From contig JAKUDP010000028.1 of assembly GCA_022570795.1 (NCBI GenBank), positions 1-64,000 of the forward strand: 64,000 nucleotides of DNA. The letters are read 5' to 3'. Of this stretch, positions 1 through 9,682 are shown piece after piece; the stretch's first letter is position 1, and each line of letters opens with the position of its first letter. Position numbers and translations under genes: made by a program. Source of the stretch: Sphaerulina vaccinii (Eukaryota; Ascomycota; Dothideomycetes; Mycosphaerellales; Mycosphaerellaceae). The notes under the pieces are model-generated. The model searched no databases. It was not told the DNA's origin and saw only the letters and a program-made list of their open reading frames with translations.

Positions 1-428
1 ACACGACTCACCCATCGCTTCCACTATCTGAACAGTACCTCACTCCCTTGGTACAAGCAAACCTCACAGCTGCATCCCATCTTTCAGAGACGGAAGCTCG
101 TCTCTCCGAGCTGCGTGCACGCACACAGTCACGTCTCTTAGCACTCCGTGCATTGGAACAACAACATCGTGGCAAGATTTCGGAAACGGAAGCTGCGTTG
201 AGGGATTTCAGTCCTCAAGCATTATACCAGAGGTTGAATGCTAGCGTGCAGGAACAGGAGTTACTGCTGAGAGGTTTGGAAGAGAGCTGGCTGGAAGAAG
301 ATGGCGTGGCTAGTGAGAGGGAAGTGAGTGACTTTGTCAGACGGGCGAAGGATGCAAGGAGGGTTGCGTTCTTGAGGAGGGAGAGGAAGAATAGATGGGA
401 TGATGGGAGGGTTGGAGGCTGGAGGTGA
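1..428 (+). CDS. VPS37: ESCRT-I subunit Vps37 (Mod_r domain), 3' part only
   Basis: This is the C-terminal end of a Vps37/Mod_r protein, the ESCRT-I subunit that helps sort ubiquitinated membrane proteins into multivesicular bodies. The frame is open from base 3, so the gene begins outside the window; the first ATG is not visible and the codons before position 48 are also coding. About 60 residues of Leu/Glu/Arg-rich helix, typical of Mod_r coiled coils, are followed by an acidic stretch and the sequence FVRRAKDARRVAFLRRE. The protein ends in RWDDGRVGGWR and stops at 426-428. That basic tail with the terminal GRVGGWR is what I remember from fungal Vps37 proteins. The identification rests on recall of the family pattern. 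Confidence 0.72.
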   Translation, partial: TTHPSLPLSEQYLTPLVQANLTAASHLSETEARLSELRARTQSRLLALRALEQQHRGKISETEAALRDFSPQALYQRLNASVQEQELLLRGLEESWLEEDGVASEREVSDFVRRAKDARRVAFLRRERKNRWDDGRVGGWR

Positions 429-1314
429 CCCTCCATCTCTTGCGGGTGACCAGTCTATGATATGAATGATGCGATGATACGATACGAATCCACGATTGAA
501 TGCCATCGAGAGGATATGTGGTGAACGACCGACCGATCGATTCTGATCCCATAGCTTCACAACCGTCTCGTATTGGAACTATCGCATTGAACATGCAATA
601 GTACGACGAAACAAGTGTATTGATGCCATAGGGGAAGTGTTAAGGTGAAGAGAGGGAAGGCACGAACACGACTCAGAATGGAAGGCGCTCGACTTCACCT
701 CATCGCTAAATGAAGAACCATCACACCAACGTTCAACGATAGTGCATTGATATCCCAGAATCAGCTGGATCGGTGGGATATCATCGCTGGAGTATACTGG
801 AGTAACCTGGCAGGCTGTTGTCACCTCTTCAGCGGACTATGCGTTGCTGGTCAACCCTGCTGGAGCATTGTCTACCAATGGATGCGGGCATCAGCGTTCG
901 CGCGCAGGAGCTCGCTGCTTTATGACTGTATCGCACTCTGGCCATGTTGACGTATGGACCTGCTTGACGAACAGGCAGAACTTATGATAGCATCGCGTCC
1001 TTTGGCCTAATGAACATGTAGCCATAGTGTCCATCTTCTTGGATCTACTTTCTAGCTGGAGACGAATAGATGTACATGCTGGCCTTCATACCACGACGCA
1101 CGACTCAACCCACCTCACTTCCCTCGTACATTCGAACGAACCCTTCCAGTATATCGAAGAGACCAAGAGATCAGCTCCGCAACATTCCACGGCTCCAATT
1201 CGGTCATCATGGCAGCTTACGGGCCAGCCCGGTTCTTATTGAGCTCCATTTCAAGCTAGCACTTTGAGCTATCATATTCGATCAGAGATGTTCTGCTTTC
1301 ATCAACCACAACTT
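429..1314. other. intergenic, nothing recognised
   Basis: The 3' flank of VPS37 and the upstream side of the tRNA gene. Only short, unconvincing reading frames occur on either strand. I see no repeat, RNA or protein gene. Confidence 0.5.
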
Positions 1315-1321
1315 GGTCCGT

Positions 1322-1332
1322 TGGCCCAATGG
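1322..1332 (+). promoter_or_regulatory. Pol III A box of the tRNA gene
   Basis: TGGCCCAATGG closely matches the eukaryotic A-box pattern TRGCNNAGYGG and lies wholly in the first exon, covering tRNA positions 8-19. The partner B box (GGTTCGANTCC) is normally in the T arm, but here it is cut after GGTTCGAT (1438-1445) by the third intron, so only its first part is contiguous. Confidence 0.7.
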
Positions 1333-1336
1333 TAAG

Positions 1337-1392
1337 GTAAGATAGTGTTCGACTCTATCCACCTTAATCTATTCTTGCTAACATTCAACCAG
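1337..1392 (+). other. spliceosomal-type intron inside the D stem of the tRNA
   Basis: A 56-nt insertion between tRNA nucleotides 23 and 24. It begins GTAAGATAG, has the branch-like sequence TTGCTAAC at 1375-1382, and ends CAACCAG. These are the same signals used by the protein-gene introns in this window. It contains no run of four T, so Pol III could read through it. It also contains TGTTCGACTCT (1346-1356), which resembles a B box. Removal at the exon junction AAG/GCG restores the D stem. Confidence 0.82.
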
Positions 1393-1406
1393 GCGTCTGA
1401 CTACGA

Positions 1407-1423
1407 TTGCAACTAGCGTATCT
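1407..1423 (+). other. canonical anticodon-loop tRNA intron
   Basis: A 17-nt insertion between A37 and A38, the usual place for introns cut by tRNA-splicing endonuclease. The intron segment CGTA (1417-1420) is complementary to TACG of the anticodon loop (1402-1405), the pairing commonly seen in eukaryotic pre-tRNAs. One-base ambiguity at the ends is possible. Confidence 0.85.
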
Positions 1424-1445
1424 ATCAGGAGATTCTGGGTTCGAT

Positions 1446-1502
1446 GTAAGTACCAAACGAACATGAGTTGACGTGAAAATCATATACTAACCATCATCCT
1501 AG
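1446..1502 (+). other. spliceosomal-type intron inside the T loop of the tRNA
   Basis: A 57-nt insertion between T59 and C60. It begins GTAAGTACC, contains a perfect TACTAAC branch site at 1485-1491 and ends ATCCTAG. There is no TTTT run. It interrupts the B box. The sequence shows no evident similarity to the first insertion beyond the splice signals, so the two do not look like recent copies of one element. Confidence 0.85.
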
Positions 1503-1531
1503 CCCCAGGCGGACCTCAACGAGTGATTATC

Positions 1532-1536
1532 TTTTT
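1532..1536 (+). terminator. T5 run, likely Pol III terminator of the tRNA
   Basis: TTTTT begins 16 nt after the discriminator base, the normal place for a Pol III stop. Together with the A box it suggests the interrupted gene is still transcribed by Pol III. Confidence 0.6.
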
Positions 1537-1918
1537 GCTCTTGGCTCGGACCGACCAGTTCTTGTATATTCTGCCTTCGGGTCATGTTCTTTTGCTTCTA
1601 TGTCGTAGGTTTTCGTTGATGTCGAGTTGTGTTGAAGTGTTGAAAAGTGGTTGAAATTTTCTTGGCATAACTTGCGGGCTTGAATATGTTAATCGAATAT
1701 TGATGGCATGCCCATGGAAGCCACTGCAGCCATGCCGACAACTTCATATATTGGTATCTGGAATTGACTGAAGGAAAGAGAGCAGTAAGAAGGTGGTGAG
1801 AGCTTCGTTGCTTCTATCGCTAGATCTTTTGGAGAACATCTATCCGGAGCCAGCGCTATGCAAGGTCCTCAAAAGGAGTCACTACGAAGCACTCAACTCA
1901 TTCTGCCCACTTGCTTCC
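1537..1918. other. intergenic, 3' flank of PSK1
   Basis: No coding or RNA feature seen. It probably holds the PSK1 3' untranslated region, read leftward. Confidence 0.45.
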
Positions 1919-4900
1919 TCAAGCCGCTTGCACTGCAACTGCAGGCGTACTCGCCTCATCATCAGACTCATCGATAACCGTAGTCCAGGGATGGTCCAGA
2001 ACAGCCTGTATGCCAATCCTCCGCTCAACATCCCGATCGAGCATCTTTCGAATCAGGTCAATGCAATCCTCACTCATCACATATGGCACCCGGAGGTCAT
2101 GATCCATGATCTCGTCTATACTATAGAACGGGTTCTCTTTGTACACAATCGTGTAGAGGAGGATGCCAAGTGCCCATACATCTTGCTCTTTCCCTCGGTA
2201 TGGTAAACCGCGGAGGACTTCGGGTGCCGCATAGTCTATGCAAGTCAGTAAACATCTCATACATGTCAATTGGAGTCATCATCACTTACCAATAGTACCT
2301 ACAAAGACATCAAAAGGTCCTGATTTGATGTATGCAGCACTTCCAAAGTCAACGAGCTTGACACTTCCTTCGCCATCAAGGATTACATTCTCATCCTTGA
2401 TGTCTCGATGCACGACTTTGGCATTGACGTGCAAATGTCGGAGAGCCTCAGCGACCTGCTTGAAGATCTTCCGACACTCTCTTTCTTCCATCGTCACACG
2501 CAACTCGATATAGTCGAAAAGATCCATGCCTGGCAAACCATGAGGTACCATTTCGATGTAATAGTTGATGTCGTCCTCGAAGAAGTCGGCCATTTCCACG
2601 ATGTTGGGATGTTGCATGCCCTCTCTGCGTAGATAGTCCAGTACATGAATCTCTAATGGTACTGTTCCAAGTCTGCGATCTCGATGCCATGTGTCGACCA
2701 GAATACGTCGCTTCGTGACATATTTGATGACCATCTTCTTGGCTGCAGCTTTCTTGTAGCGAGCCAACTTGACTTGACCATATGCGCCTTGACCCATTTC
2801 TTCAAGTATCGTGAAGTTGTCTATCTTCTTCTTCGTGATGATTGTGGCTCCAGCTTCGATCAAGTCAGGCGAGGGATGTTCATATGGTTCGTTCGGATCT
2901 ACGCCATTGGACGTGTCCCTCTGCTTCGTGTCAGGTGCTGCGATAGGTCCTGCCTGTCTTGATCGATCGAGCTCGGTTTCTGTGATGCTAGAGGTGCTCG
3001 AAGGCTCCTCGCTCTCCGTATGTGCTATGCCTGGAGCAGGTTGGTGTGGAGGCGTTCCAGGTCGGCTCATAATGGTCGTCACTGGGCCAATACCGTGGTT
3101 GACAGCATGGAGCTGACGACTATACGTTGTCCACAGGGCATACACCACTTCACTTCCTTGGAATTGCGGTAAGCTTTCGTCTTCCACGACAGTCTCGTTG
3201 TAGATAGGATCTCGATCCGACTTCACAACCCGCATTTGTACGTCTATCATGATCTCGGCGCCATCTCTGTGTTTGGCAGGCAGACCACTAGGCCGCAGGA
3301 AGATGGCGGCTGCGTCAGCAGAACCTTCTCTCAACGCAAGCAGAGCTCGCGCTCTGCGGAAACTATGTTCAGGAATGACAATACCGTCAATGAGTGCAAT
3401 CTTGTCCTCGTCAGTCATCACTCGCAAGATCTTATCGAACCCAGGTATGAGCTCGGTGATTGGCAGTCCATCCGGGCTAGCATGACCGAAAAGAGCGGCC
3501 GTGAATGCGCTGTTCGAGCTGCTCACTCGCATCGTCTGTGGGTTCACCACAATGATGCCGGCAATATGTGGAAAGCTGGATATCCGGAAAACTTCGCTCT
3601 CGTTCGGTTGCTGATCGATCGTGACAGGAATGTTGATGGAATTGCTCGTTCGCGCAGTGAATCTTCTGATCTTAGCGATAGCATTATAGTCAATGGCGCC
3701 AGTATTCGTCCCAGCGACTTTTGGCCATCCAGGTATTAGACGTGTCACATCCATTCCATTACGCACACGATCAAGGCCGAAGATGGCTTCGAGATCACCA
3801 CTTCCTCGAAGCACCAGACCGATTTCGTCTACTGTAAGCATGGCGACGTCTTCTGCAATCTCTTCGAGCACCCAGATGAGGTTGCTTCCTTTCTCCTTCA
3901 CCCATAGAGATGCACTCCCTGTCGACCCGTTCATCTTCTGTATCGGAACAACATCACCGCAAAGTAGGACGCCTCTGCTTTTCGTGGCTGGGTGGTGGTT
4001 GTCTTTGGGAGGAGCCGTCGATGTAGCGTTCGCAGTCTTCGCTCTGCGCGGCTGCTGCCGTGAAGAAGGTTTGGAAAGAAGTTTGGCTGTTATGCCATTA
4101 CCCATTGCCGCAAGACTATTACTTGGAGTGGCCTTACCGGACGGTGGCACTTGAAGCTTGGGTTGCTTCGGTGCTGACCCAGAATCTGGGTTCCTGAGCT
4201 TCTCTTCCAGCCAACTTCTCCGATCCTCCTTGATCACCTCCATAATGCCCAGCTTCCTCACCTCGGCCCTACCAACGCCAAACACTAGACATGCCAGATC
4301 ATTGGCGGCAGTTATCGTCCAGGGCGCTTTGGCTTCTGTTGTGAAAATAGCCTGAGCTTGTGCATTCCTGTGACCATGTGGCGCCCGCTCTGTGACAGTT
4401 GTGCTCGATCGTATTGGTGCCTGCGGCACTAAAGGAGTCGGCGCTTTTGGGGCTTGATATGGTTGCGCCATAGCTTCATTGAGCTTGTGCTGCAGTGAGT
4501 ATCCAGCAGTATCTGTGTACGTACGTTTCAATGTAGGCTTGTGCGGCCGACGAACCGGCAGACTAGGCATGAAGTCTTCATCGTCTGCTGTTGATGTCCG
4601 TAGTAACTGCAGATCTTCGGTCTCCTTCACAGTGCCTGGGACGTGTCCATCATGCTGTGCGTGTGTGGCGGCTGGCAGGCCTTGACCTGACACGGGGCTA
4701 GTGAGGCTCGTGGGACTTTCAGTCGCTTCGTCTGGAGCAAAGAAGCTCTTCTCGAAGACGTTTTCATTGACCAGATGTGCAGGTCCCGTGAGCGGTCCAA
4801 TGTCAAGACCCAGACCAGTGCCATTGAGCGTCGGACTGATGGCATTCGCTCTTTGCAGAAGCTCCATCATACTTAGCAACTCCTCGTCACCTGCGAGCCG

Positions 4901-5623
4901 GGCTTGCGCACTGGCTATTCGAGGTGATGTGGAAGCCCAGGCAAGCTTCTCGCGCATGAAGTCTATACTCCGTTTTAGCACATTCTGCCTGTTGTGCAAC
5001 GATTCGGTACTCTGATGAGCAAAAGAGAAAGAGTGTAACGACTCGGATGGAAACCTGGCGAGATCCTCACCGAAAGGAATGGTAGGTGAAGTAGTTGCGA
5101 ACTTCTCAGCAGCGAACGATTTCCGCGAGGCGATGGGACTTTGGTCAATGGGTGAATGAGGAACCAAATTGGGCGACGATGGATTCCTGCTGATCGAGGA
5201 AGGATTCTGGCGTATCCTTCTAAGGCCAGTATCACGTTCTGGACCAAGTATTGGAGACCTGTGGTAGACACAATGTCAGCCAGAACTCCTCGTGCATGAC
5301 CAGTCTCAGTCAGGCTGCCACCAGACACCGCCCTCCTTCTCTACTCCGCTGTCCTCACTTCACTTCACTTCTCACTCTACTCTTCCCAATTTCACAACGC
5401 ACCTCGTATCGTAGGGGTCTACTCCACTACCATCAATAGACAGCCTCTTCAACGCTTCGGCGTGATCAATCTGCAAGCTGGCGGACGAGCTGCTCGTAGT
5501 GACAGGGCCTCTGCTCTTCGGGATATGCAACGCGGAGGGTCGACGTTGCTGCTGCTGTTCGAGGGAGGTGGTGGCAGGTTGGTCGCCGTCGTCCTGTTGG
5601 CCATCCTGCCCATCGAGCGGCAT
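1919..5623 (-). CDS. PSK1: PAS-domain serine/threonine protein kinase
   Basis: Exons 5623-5403, 5258-2290 and 2235-1919 give 1168 residues, close to yeast Psk1/Psk2. Introns of 144 and 54 nt have GTGCGT/CACAG and GTAAGT/CATAG ends and join in frame. The ATG at 5623 is the first in frame. PAS-like segments lie at about residues 390-450 and in the region after 550 (three regions look PAS-like); the kinase domain runs from about 887 to 1150. Visible kinase elements are GQGAYG, the lysine in MVIK, HRDIKDEN, DFGSAA and, after the second intron, YAAPEV. The N-terminus is Ser/Gln-rich and probably disordered. PAS kinases sense metabolic state and direct carbon toward cell-wall glucan or storage sugars. 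The identification is firm; choosing PSK1 over PSK2 is arbitrary because filamentous fungi usually have one copy. Confidence 0.88.
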
Positions 5624-5934
5624 TGCGCCCTCTCTGACTACCTTCAGGCACCTATCTGCCACGTGCCAACGGTGGAAACAGCTGTTGCCAGGATAGCCCG
5701 TTTGTGATAGGGAGTCAGCGCGTCCAAAATGTCGCGTATCGATCGCGGAGCCAGCGGTTTCGGGTCAACCAAGATCGATCTGCAGCAGCAAGATTAAGGT
5801 GGATGGCAGCGGAGGAACACCGTGCAGTGGCCCTGGCTGAGTGTGTGTATGCAGATTGAGCTCATGCAGGTAATATGAATGTCGTCCTGCACATGTGCTT
5901 TTCTGCGGTCATCTCGCCGCAAATGCAGTTCCGA

Positions 5935-5956
5935 TGTGCTTGTGCTTGTGCTTGTG
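5935..5956 (+). repeat. hexanucleotide repeat (TGTGCT)x3
   Basis: Three perfect TGTGCT units followed by TGTG. A small simple-sequence repeat in the PSK1 upstream region. Confidence 0.8.
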
Positions 5957-6026
5957 AAGTGGGTAGGTCTGCTGTCAGACAGATTTGACAGGGCTCTAGG
6001 CCCTTGTCCTCCACTATCCGCCAGTA

Positions 6027-6104
6027 GCGTCCTAATGTGTGGAGGACGCGGAGCATTCACTCGGTGCGTCCTAATGTGTGGAGGACGCGGAGCATTCACT
6101 CGGT
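6027..6104 (+). repeat. perfect 39-bp tandem duplication with hairpin arms
   Basis: Units 6027-6065 and 6066-6104 are identical. Each starts GCGTCC and contains GGACGC 17 nt downstream, so each copy can form a 6-bp stem. The repeat sits about 280 bp beyond the stop of the minus-strand ankyrin gene and 400 bp upstream of PSK1. Confidence 0.9.
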
Positions 6105-6385
6105 AAGCAGGTCTATAGGCTAGCATGCACAGTATGGAGCTACGTATTGCTACTCTCTATTGGTATCACTGGTGATGCGGTAGGCAAATCTGAGATCTGA
6201 TGCTATTCATACACCCCAGCACAAATGGCAGAATATAGCACATCCCTGATCTTGTCTCCTTCCAATGCGAGCAACCTGACTCGCTCTGTTAGTCGCGTGT
6301 ATTCTCTGGCAGTGACAGGAAGTGTACAAGAACAGTGAGATCAAAGTGTGCGTCTCAAAACGGTCTACGTACACAGGCTAATCTA

Positions 6386-9300
6386 CTAAGCAACCGTTCT
6401 GCCATGCGACTTCTGATGCACAATCGATACATGTGCAAGTCCTCGAGAAGGCTGCGAGCTGCCATCAACAGCCTCACCATGTACAAAAGTTCTTTGCCAA
6501 GGTCGTGCATCCATCGAAGCATTCAGCTTGATAACAAAATTACCACTCTCCTTCCGTGTCATGCCTCTTTGAGCCACAGGCATATAGTCATAACGAACAT
6601 CAATCGGCAACTTCTTCAGCTTCGGCTGGAGATTCTCAAACACTTCATCAAGTCGCACATAACGCAAGACAGCTTGACCATCGCGAAGCCGTGCTTTCAT
6701 CTCTGCCACTGCATTGACCCTGTCTGCAGCTCTTTGCATGTCTTCTTCGAATGTAAGCCGATCGTGCAGGTCGGTGTTGAGAACCTGCCCAGGCAGATGC
6801 TGCGGTAGGCCAGCGAGTACAGAGCCGATTAGATCATGATCAGCGACAGGAACGTCTTTGGTATCCCAGATGTCCGCTAAGCTGCCTTCATAGCCGGGCG
6901 CGTTGCTCGGCAGCATCAGTTCAATGCCTTGTCTACCTATGAGTGGCGCAGCTTGCACATTTGTCACCCAATATGGAGCATCAGGCCCAGGCGGTAAAGT
7001 GGCATACGGGTCCTGGTTTTCGTGCTTGAGAACTTGTAGCGGCGTGAAGTATTGAATCAGGAAATCCAGAGATGCGTCATCTTCGCAACTGAAGACTGAT
7101 GTTGGATGAAGCACATGAGAAATCGCCATAGGCAAGGACAGGGCCACTTGCTCGCGATATTTGAGCTTCGCAGCGGCCAGTTCCTGCTTCGCACGTGCTT
7201 CCTCTTCTGCTCGACGCTTTGCTTCCGCCGCCTTCGCTTCGTGCTCGAGCCTGATCTGCTCTATGCGGCGCTGCTCTTCCGCCATTCGTGCCAACTTTTC
7301 CTCCTCAGCACGTTTCGCAGCGGCGGCAGCTTCTGCCTCGCGTTCCTGCGTCCGCTTAGCTTCGAGCAGCTGTGCCTCATCAGTACCCTGCATCTCGGAA
7401 TCTTTATTCTGACTAGTAGAGTCTTTGTCTTCTGCACTCTCCTCCAGTGTCGGTAGAGGTGTTTCAGCAGTAGCACGCAAGGACGACGAATGCCGTCGAA
7501 GTCGAGGAGACAGATCTGCGCTTGGTGTCGCTGACATGCTTTTGCGTCTTGTGCGTCCCGATGCTCGCGTGGCAGTATCCGGCGGTTTCATCGAGGGTTC
7601 TTCCTCCATTTCATCTCCAGTCGCGTCGTCTGAGCTAGACTCGTCTGAAGACTCATGAGATGCAGTCTTGCCACTCGCCACGCGCATGTCGCGCTTCGAC
7701 ATCAGTCTTCGGCCGTTCTTCCTTCGTGGGGCTTCCTCTTCGTCACTATCATCTTCTTCGTCATCGGCAGGCGTACGCCGCATAACTCGACGCTTTGCGC
7801 TATCTCGCTTAGAGACAGGACTCGAGCTGCGCCGTTCTTTGGCAGCTCTGGCATCATATAACTGTTGCAACAGCTGTTTCTCCTCTCGCCAGTGCGGACC
7901 ATGTTTCTCTTCTGCCACCTCAGGCCAAGTCTTGTCATAACGATTGCGGTACAGCGGGTCAAAGTTGTCGAGCTCTGCGAGTGACTTCACCATCTCCAGA
8001 TGTGACGTTCCCAAGACACTCAGCATAACACGTTCGGGTTTCTGTCCAGCCTTCTTTTCGGACATCTCTGCTAGCAGCATATTGACAAGGTAAGAGTCTC
8101 CTGTCTTGGCAGCGGCTGCGATAATTGCATTGTCCACAGGCACACGGGCGTCCAGAAACTCCTTTACTCCATTGCGATCATTAATCTGCACAAGTTTTAG
8201 AAGGTTCTCGTAAGAACGCGCCATGAAATGTAATTCCTTGGATGGTCCAGCTCGATGGCGCATCTCTTCCTCGCGATCTCGCCGCTGCCGTGATCCGTCC
8301 GTGTTCCAGACCTCAATTGCTTTCCTCAAAGCTGCTCGGATCTTGTCCGCGTCATCAGTATCGTCGGTAACGACATCCAGTGCCTGCTGTCCTTTGAGAT
8401 TCTGTCTCAGTGGGTCGACACCAGCCCGAAGCAGACTATGTAGCACATCCAGGTGGCCATTCTCAGCAGCATCTATAAGGGGAGTATCCTTATCGACATT
8501 AGCACAGTCGATTTGGCAGCCTTGATCAATTAGGTAATCCACGACTTCAACATTGCCATGGAGTGCAGCAATCTGAAGGGGCTTGTTGCCAGCGAATTCG
8601 GCAAGTTCAAGTTGATCAGGATCTTTATCTCGCCACTCTTTGACTGCGTCCAGGTCGCCGTCTTCGCACGCTTCTGCTAACTTCGTAAATCCATATTTGT
8701 TGATATGACGTTTGTGTTCGCGGCCTGCTGGTCGTCCTGGAGTTGATGTACTACGTCCAACTCCTCGCCGAGGTCGTCGATGTTCTGTGTTACCATGAGA
8801 GGTCGTCTCTGAAGATGCATCAGACTCCTCCCACACGGAGCGAGTGCTCTTTAATTCTTTCCCAAGGTTATGAGGGCCAGATCGGCGCTTCCTATCCGAC
8901 GCCTCTGGGACGCCTTCAGTGAACGCGGACTGCGTAGATATTGCCCTCCGATGGCTGCGCAGCTTTGGTGAAAGCGAAGACTCCTTCCTTCCAGCTAGCT
9001 CTTCGGAATGAAGACCACGAAGTCGGCGTCTCGATGGCTCAGTACTCGGACGTTTGTTGGGCAGGCTTACAGAAGAAGCTCGGTGTTTCCGTTTCCTGGG
9101 ATTCGGTGAAAGTACATCGTTGCGCGAGAACTCGGGCAGCTCTGATACAGCACGCGACAGTGAAGATCCACGCGAAGGGGGATTAGGAGGACGTGGCGAG
9201 CTGAGAGGTTCGCTCATGCTGTTTTGACCATCCTCATCTTCCATGCGCCCAGGACTCTCATCCTTGACATCTCTGGCCAATACTGCATTCTCCACGCTAG

Positions 9301-9682
9301 GCACGGGCGAAGGTTGCGCTGAATCGTCCTCGTCACCGTCGGTTGGAACAGGCAGGCCGCCGATCCGATGTCGCGGTTTTGGCTGCTGTCGCTCCACCTT
9401 GACAGCGCTACTCTGTCTTTCAGCTTCCTTGCGCTTTACGGGACTATCGATGAGTGTTTCCGCTTCTGAATCCACATCATCGTGAGGCGCATCTTCATCG
9501 GTCTTCCCATCCACCGTATGGGAGCCCTTCCCAGCCAGTCCTCGAGGTCTGTCGCTCGTTTCGCCAGTGCTCCTATGCTGGCTTGGTTCACGATGTCCAT
9601 TCGCGCTCACCGTGGGCTCTTCATTCTGTGCAGCAGGTCCAGTCTCGGTAGTGGCCGGATCTGGCGATTTGCTACCATTCAT
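6386..9682 (-). CDS. ankyrin-repeat nuclear protein, probably Set3 complex subunit Hos4-like
   Basis: One long frame; the first in-frame ATG is at 9682 and gives 1098 residues. The frame stays open upstream to 9820, where a splice-acceptor-like ACTAG occurs, so a further N-terminal exon is possible. The N-terminal third is Ser/Pro/Arg-rich with basic, nuclear-signal-like clusters. Ankyrin repeats lie roughly at residues 330-460 (KPLQIAALHGN, TPLIDAAENGH). An acidic SDEEE patch follows, then a long Ala/Glu/Lys/Arg coiled coil near 770-860 and a C-terminal globular domain beginning around SLPMAISHVL. This order matches fungal Hos4, the ankyrin subunit of the Set3 histone deacetylase complex, as I remember it. 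Another chromatin ankyrin protein cannot be excluded. Confidence 0.55.
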   Translation of the reverse strand: MNGSKSPDPATTETGPAAQNEEPTVSANGHREPSQHRSTGETSDRPRGLAGKGSHTVDGKTDEDAPHDDVDSEAETLIDSPVKRKEAERQSSAVKVERQQPKPRHRIGGLPVPTDGDEDDSAQPSPVPSVENAVLARDVKDESPGRMEDEDGQNSMSEPLSSPRPPNPPSRGSSLSRAVSELPEFSRNDVLSPNPRKRKHRASSVSLPNKRPSTEPSRRRLRGLHSEELAGRKESSLSPKLRSHRRAISTQSAFTEGVPEASDRKRRSGPHNLGKELKSTRSVWEESDASSETTSHGNTEHRRPRRGVGRSTSTPGRPAGREHKRHINKYGFTKLAEACEDGDLDAVKEWRDKDPDQLELAEFAGNKPLQIAALHGNVEVVDYLIDQGCQIDCANVDKDTPLIDAAENGHLDVLHSLLRAGVDPLRQNLKGQQALDVVTDDTDDADKIRAALRKAIEVWNTDGSRQRRDREEEMRHRAGPSKELHFMARSYENLLKLVQINDRNGVKEFLDARVPVDNAIIAAAAKTGDSYLVNMLLAEMSEKKAGQKPERVMLSVLGTSHLEMVKSLAELDNFDPLYRNRYDKTWPEVAEEKHGPHWREEKQLLQQLYDARAAKERRSSSPVSKRDSAKRRVMRRTPADDEEDDSDEEEAPRRKNGRRLMSKRDMRVASGKTASHESSDESSSDDATGDEMEEEPSMKPPDTATRASGRTRRKSMSATPSADLSPRLRRHSSSLRATAETPLPTLEESAEDKDSTSQNKDSEMQGTDEAQLLEAKRTQEREAEAAAAAKRAEEEKLARMAEEQRRIEQIRLEHEAKAAEAKRRAEEEARAKQELAAAKLKYREQVALSLPMAISHVLHPTSVFSCEDDASLDFLIQYFTPLQVLKHENQDPYATLPPGPDAPYWVTNVQAAPLIGRQGIELMLPSNAPGYEGSLADIWDTKDVPVADHDLIGSVLAGLPQHLPGQVLNTDLHDRLTFEEDMQRAADRVNAVAEMKARLRDGQAVLRYVRLDEVFENLQPKLKKLPIDVRYDYMPVAQRGMTRKESGNFVIKLNASMDARPWQRTFVHGEAVDGSSQPSRGLAHVSIVHQKSHGRTVA

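Larger units (their letters stand above)
1315..1516 (+). tRNA. tRNA-Arg(ACG) carrying three introns, two of spliceosomal type
   Basis: Four exon pieces (1315-1336, 1393-1406, 1424-1445, 1503-1516) join into a standard 72-nt cloverleaf. Acceptor stem GGTCCGT (1315-1321) pairs with GCGGACC (1509-1515), with one T-G wobble; the discriminator is T1516. D stem GCC (1324-1326) pairs with G1336, G1393 and C1394. The anticodon stem TCTGA (1396-1400) pairs with TCAGG (1425-1429), with loop CTACGAA and anticodon ACG at 1403-1405. The variable loop has 5 nt. T stem CTGGG (1435-1439) pairs with CCCAG (1504-1508), with loop TTCGATC. The 17-nt intron after A37 is in the universal tRNA intron position. The other two insertions (1337-1392, 1446-1502) lie inside the D stem and T loop and carry GT..branch..AG signals. 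ACG is read as inosine-34 arginine tRNA for CGN codons. Every arm restores perfectly after removing the insertions, so the tRNA identity is strong; how they are removed is inference. Confidence 0.9.
5624..6385. other. intergenic between PSK1 and the Hos4-like gene
   Basis: Upstream region of PSK1 and 3' flank of the ankyrin gene. It contains a TGTGCT microsatellite and a 39-bp tandem duplication, listed separately. No gene is recognised. Confidence 0.5.
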
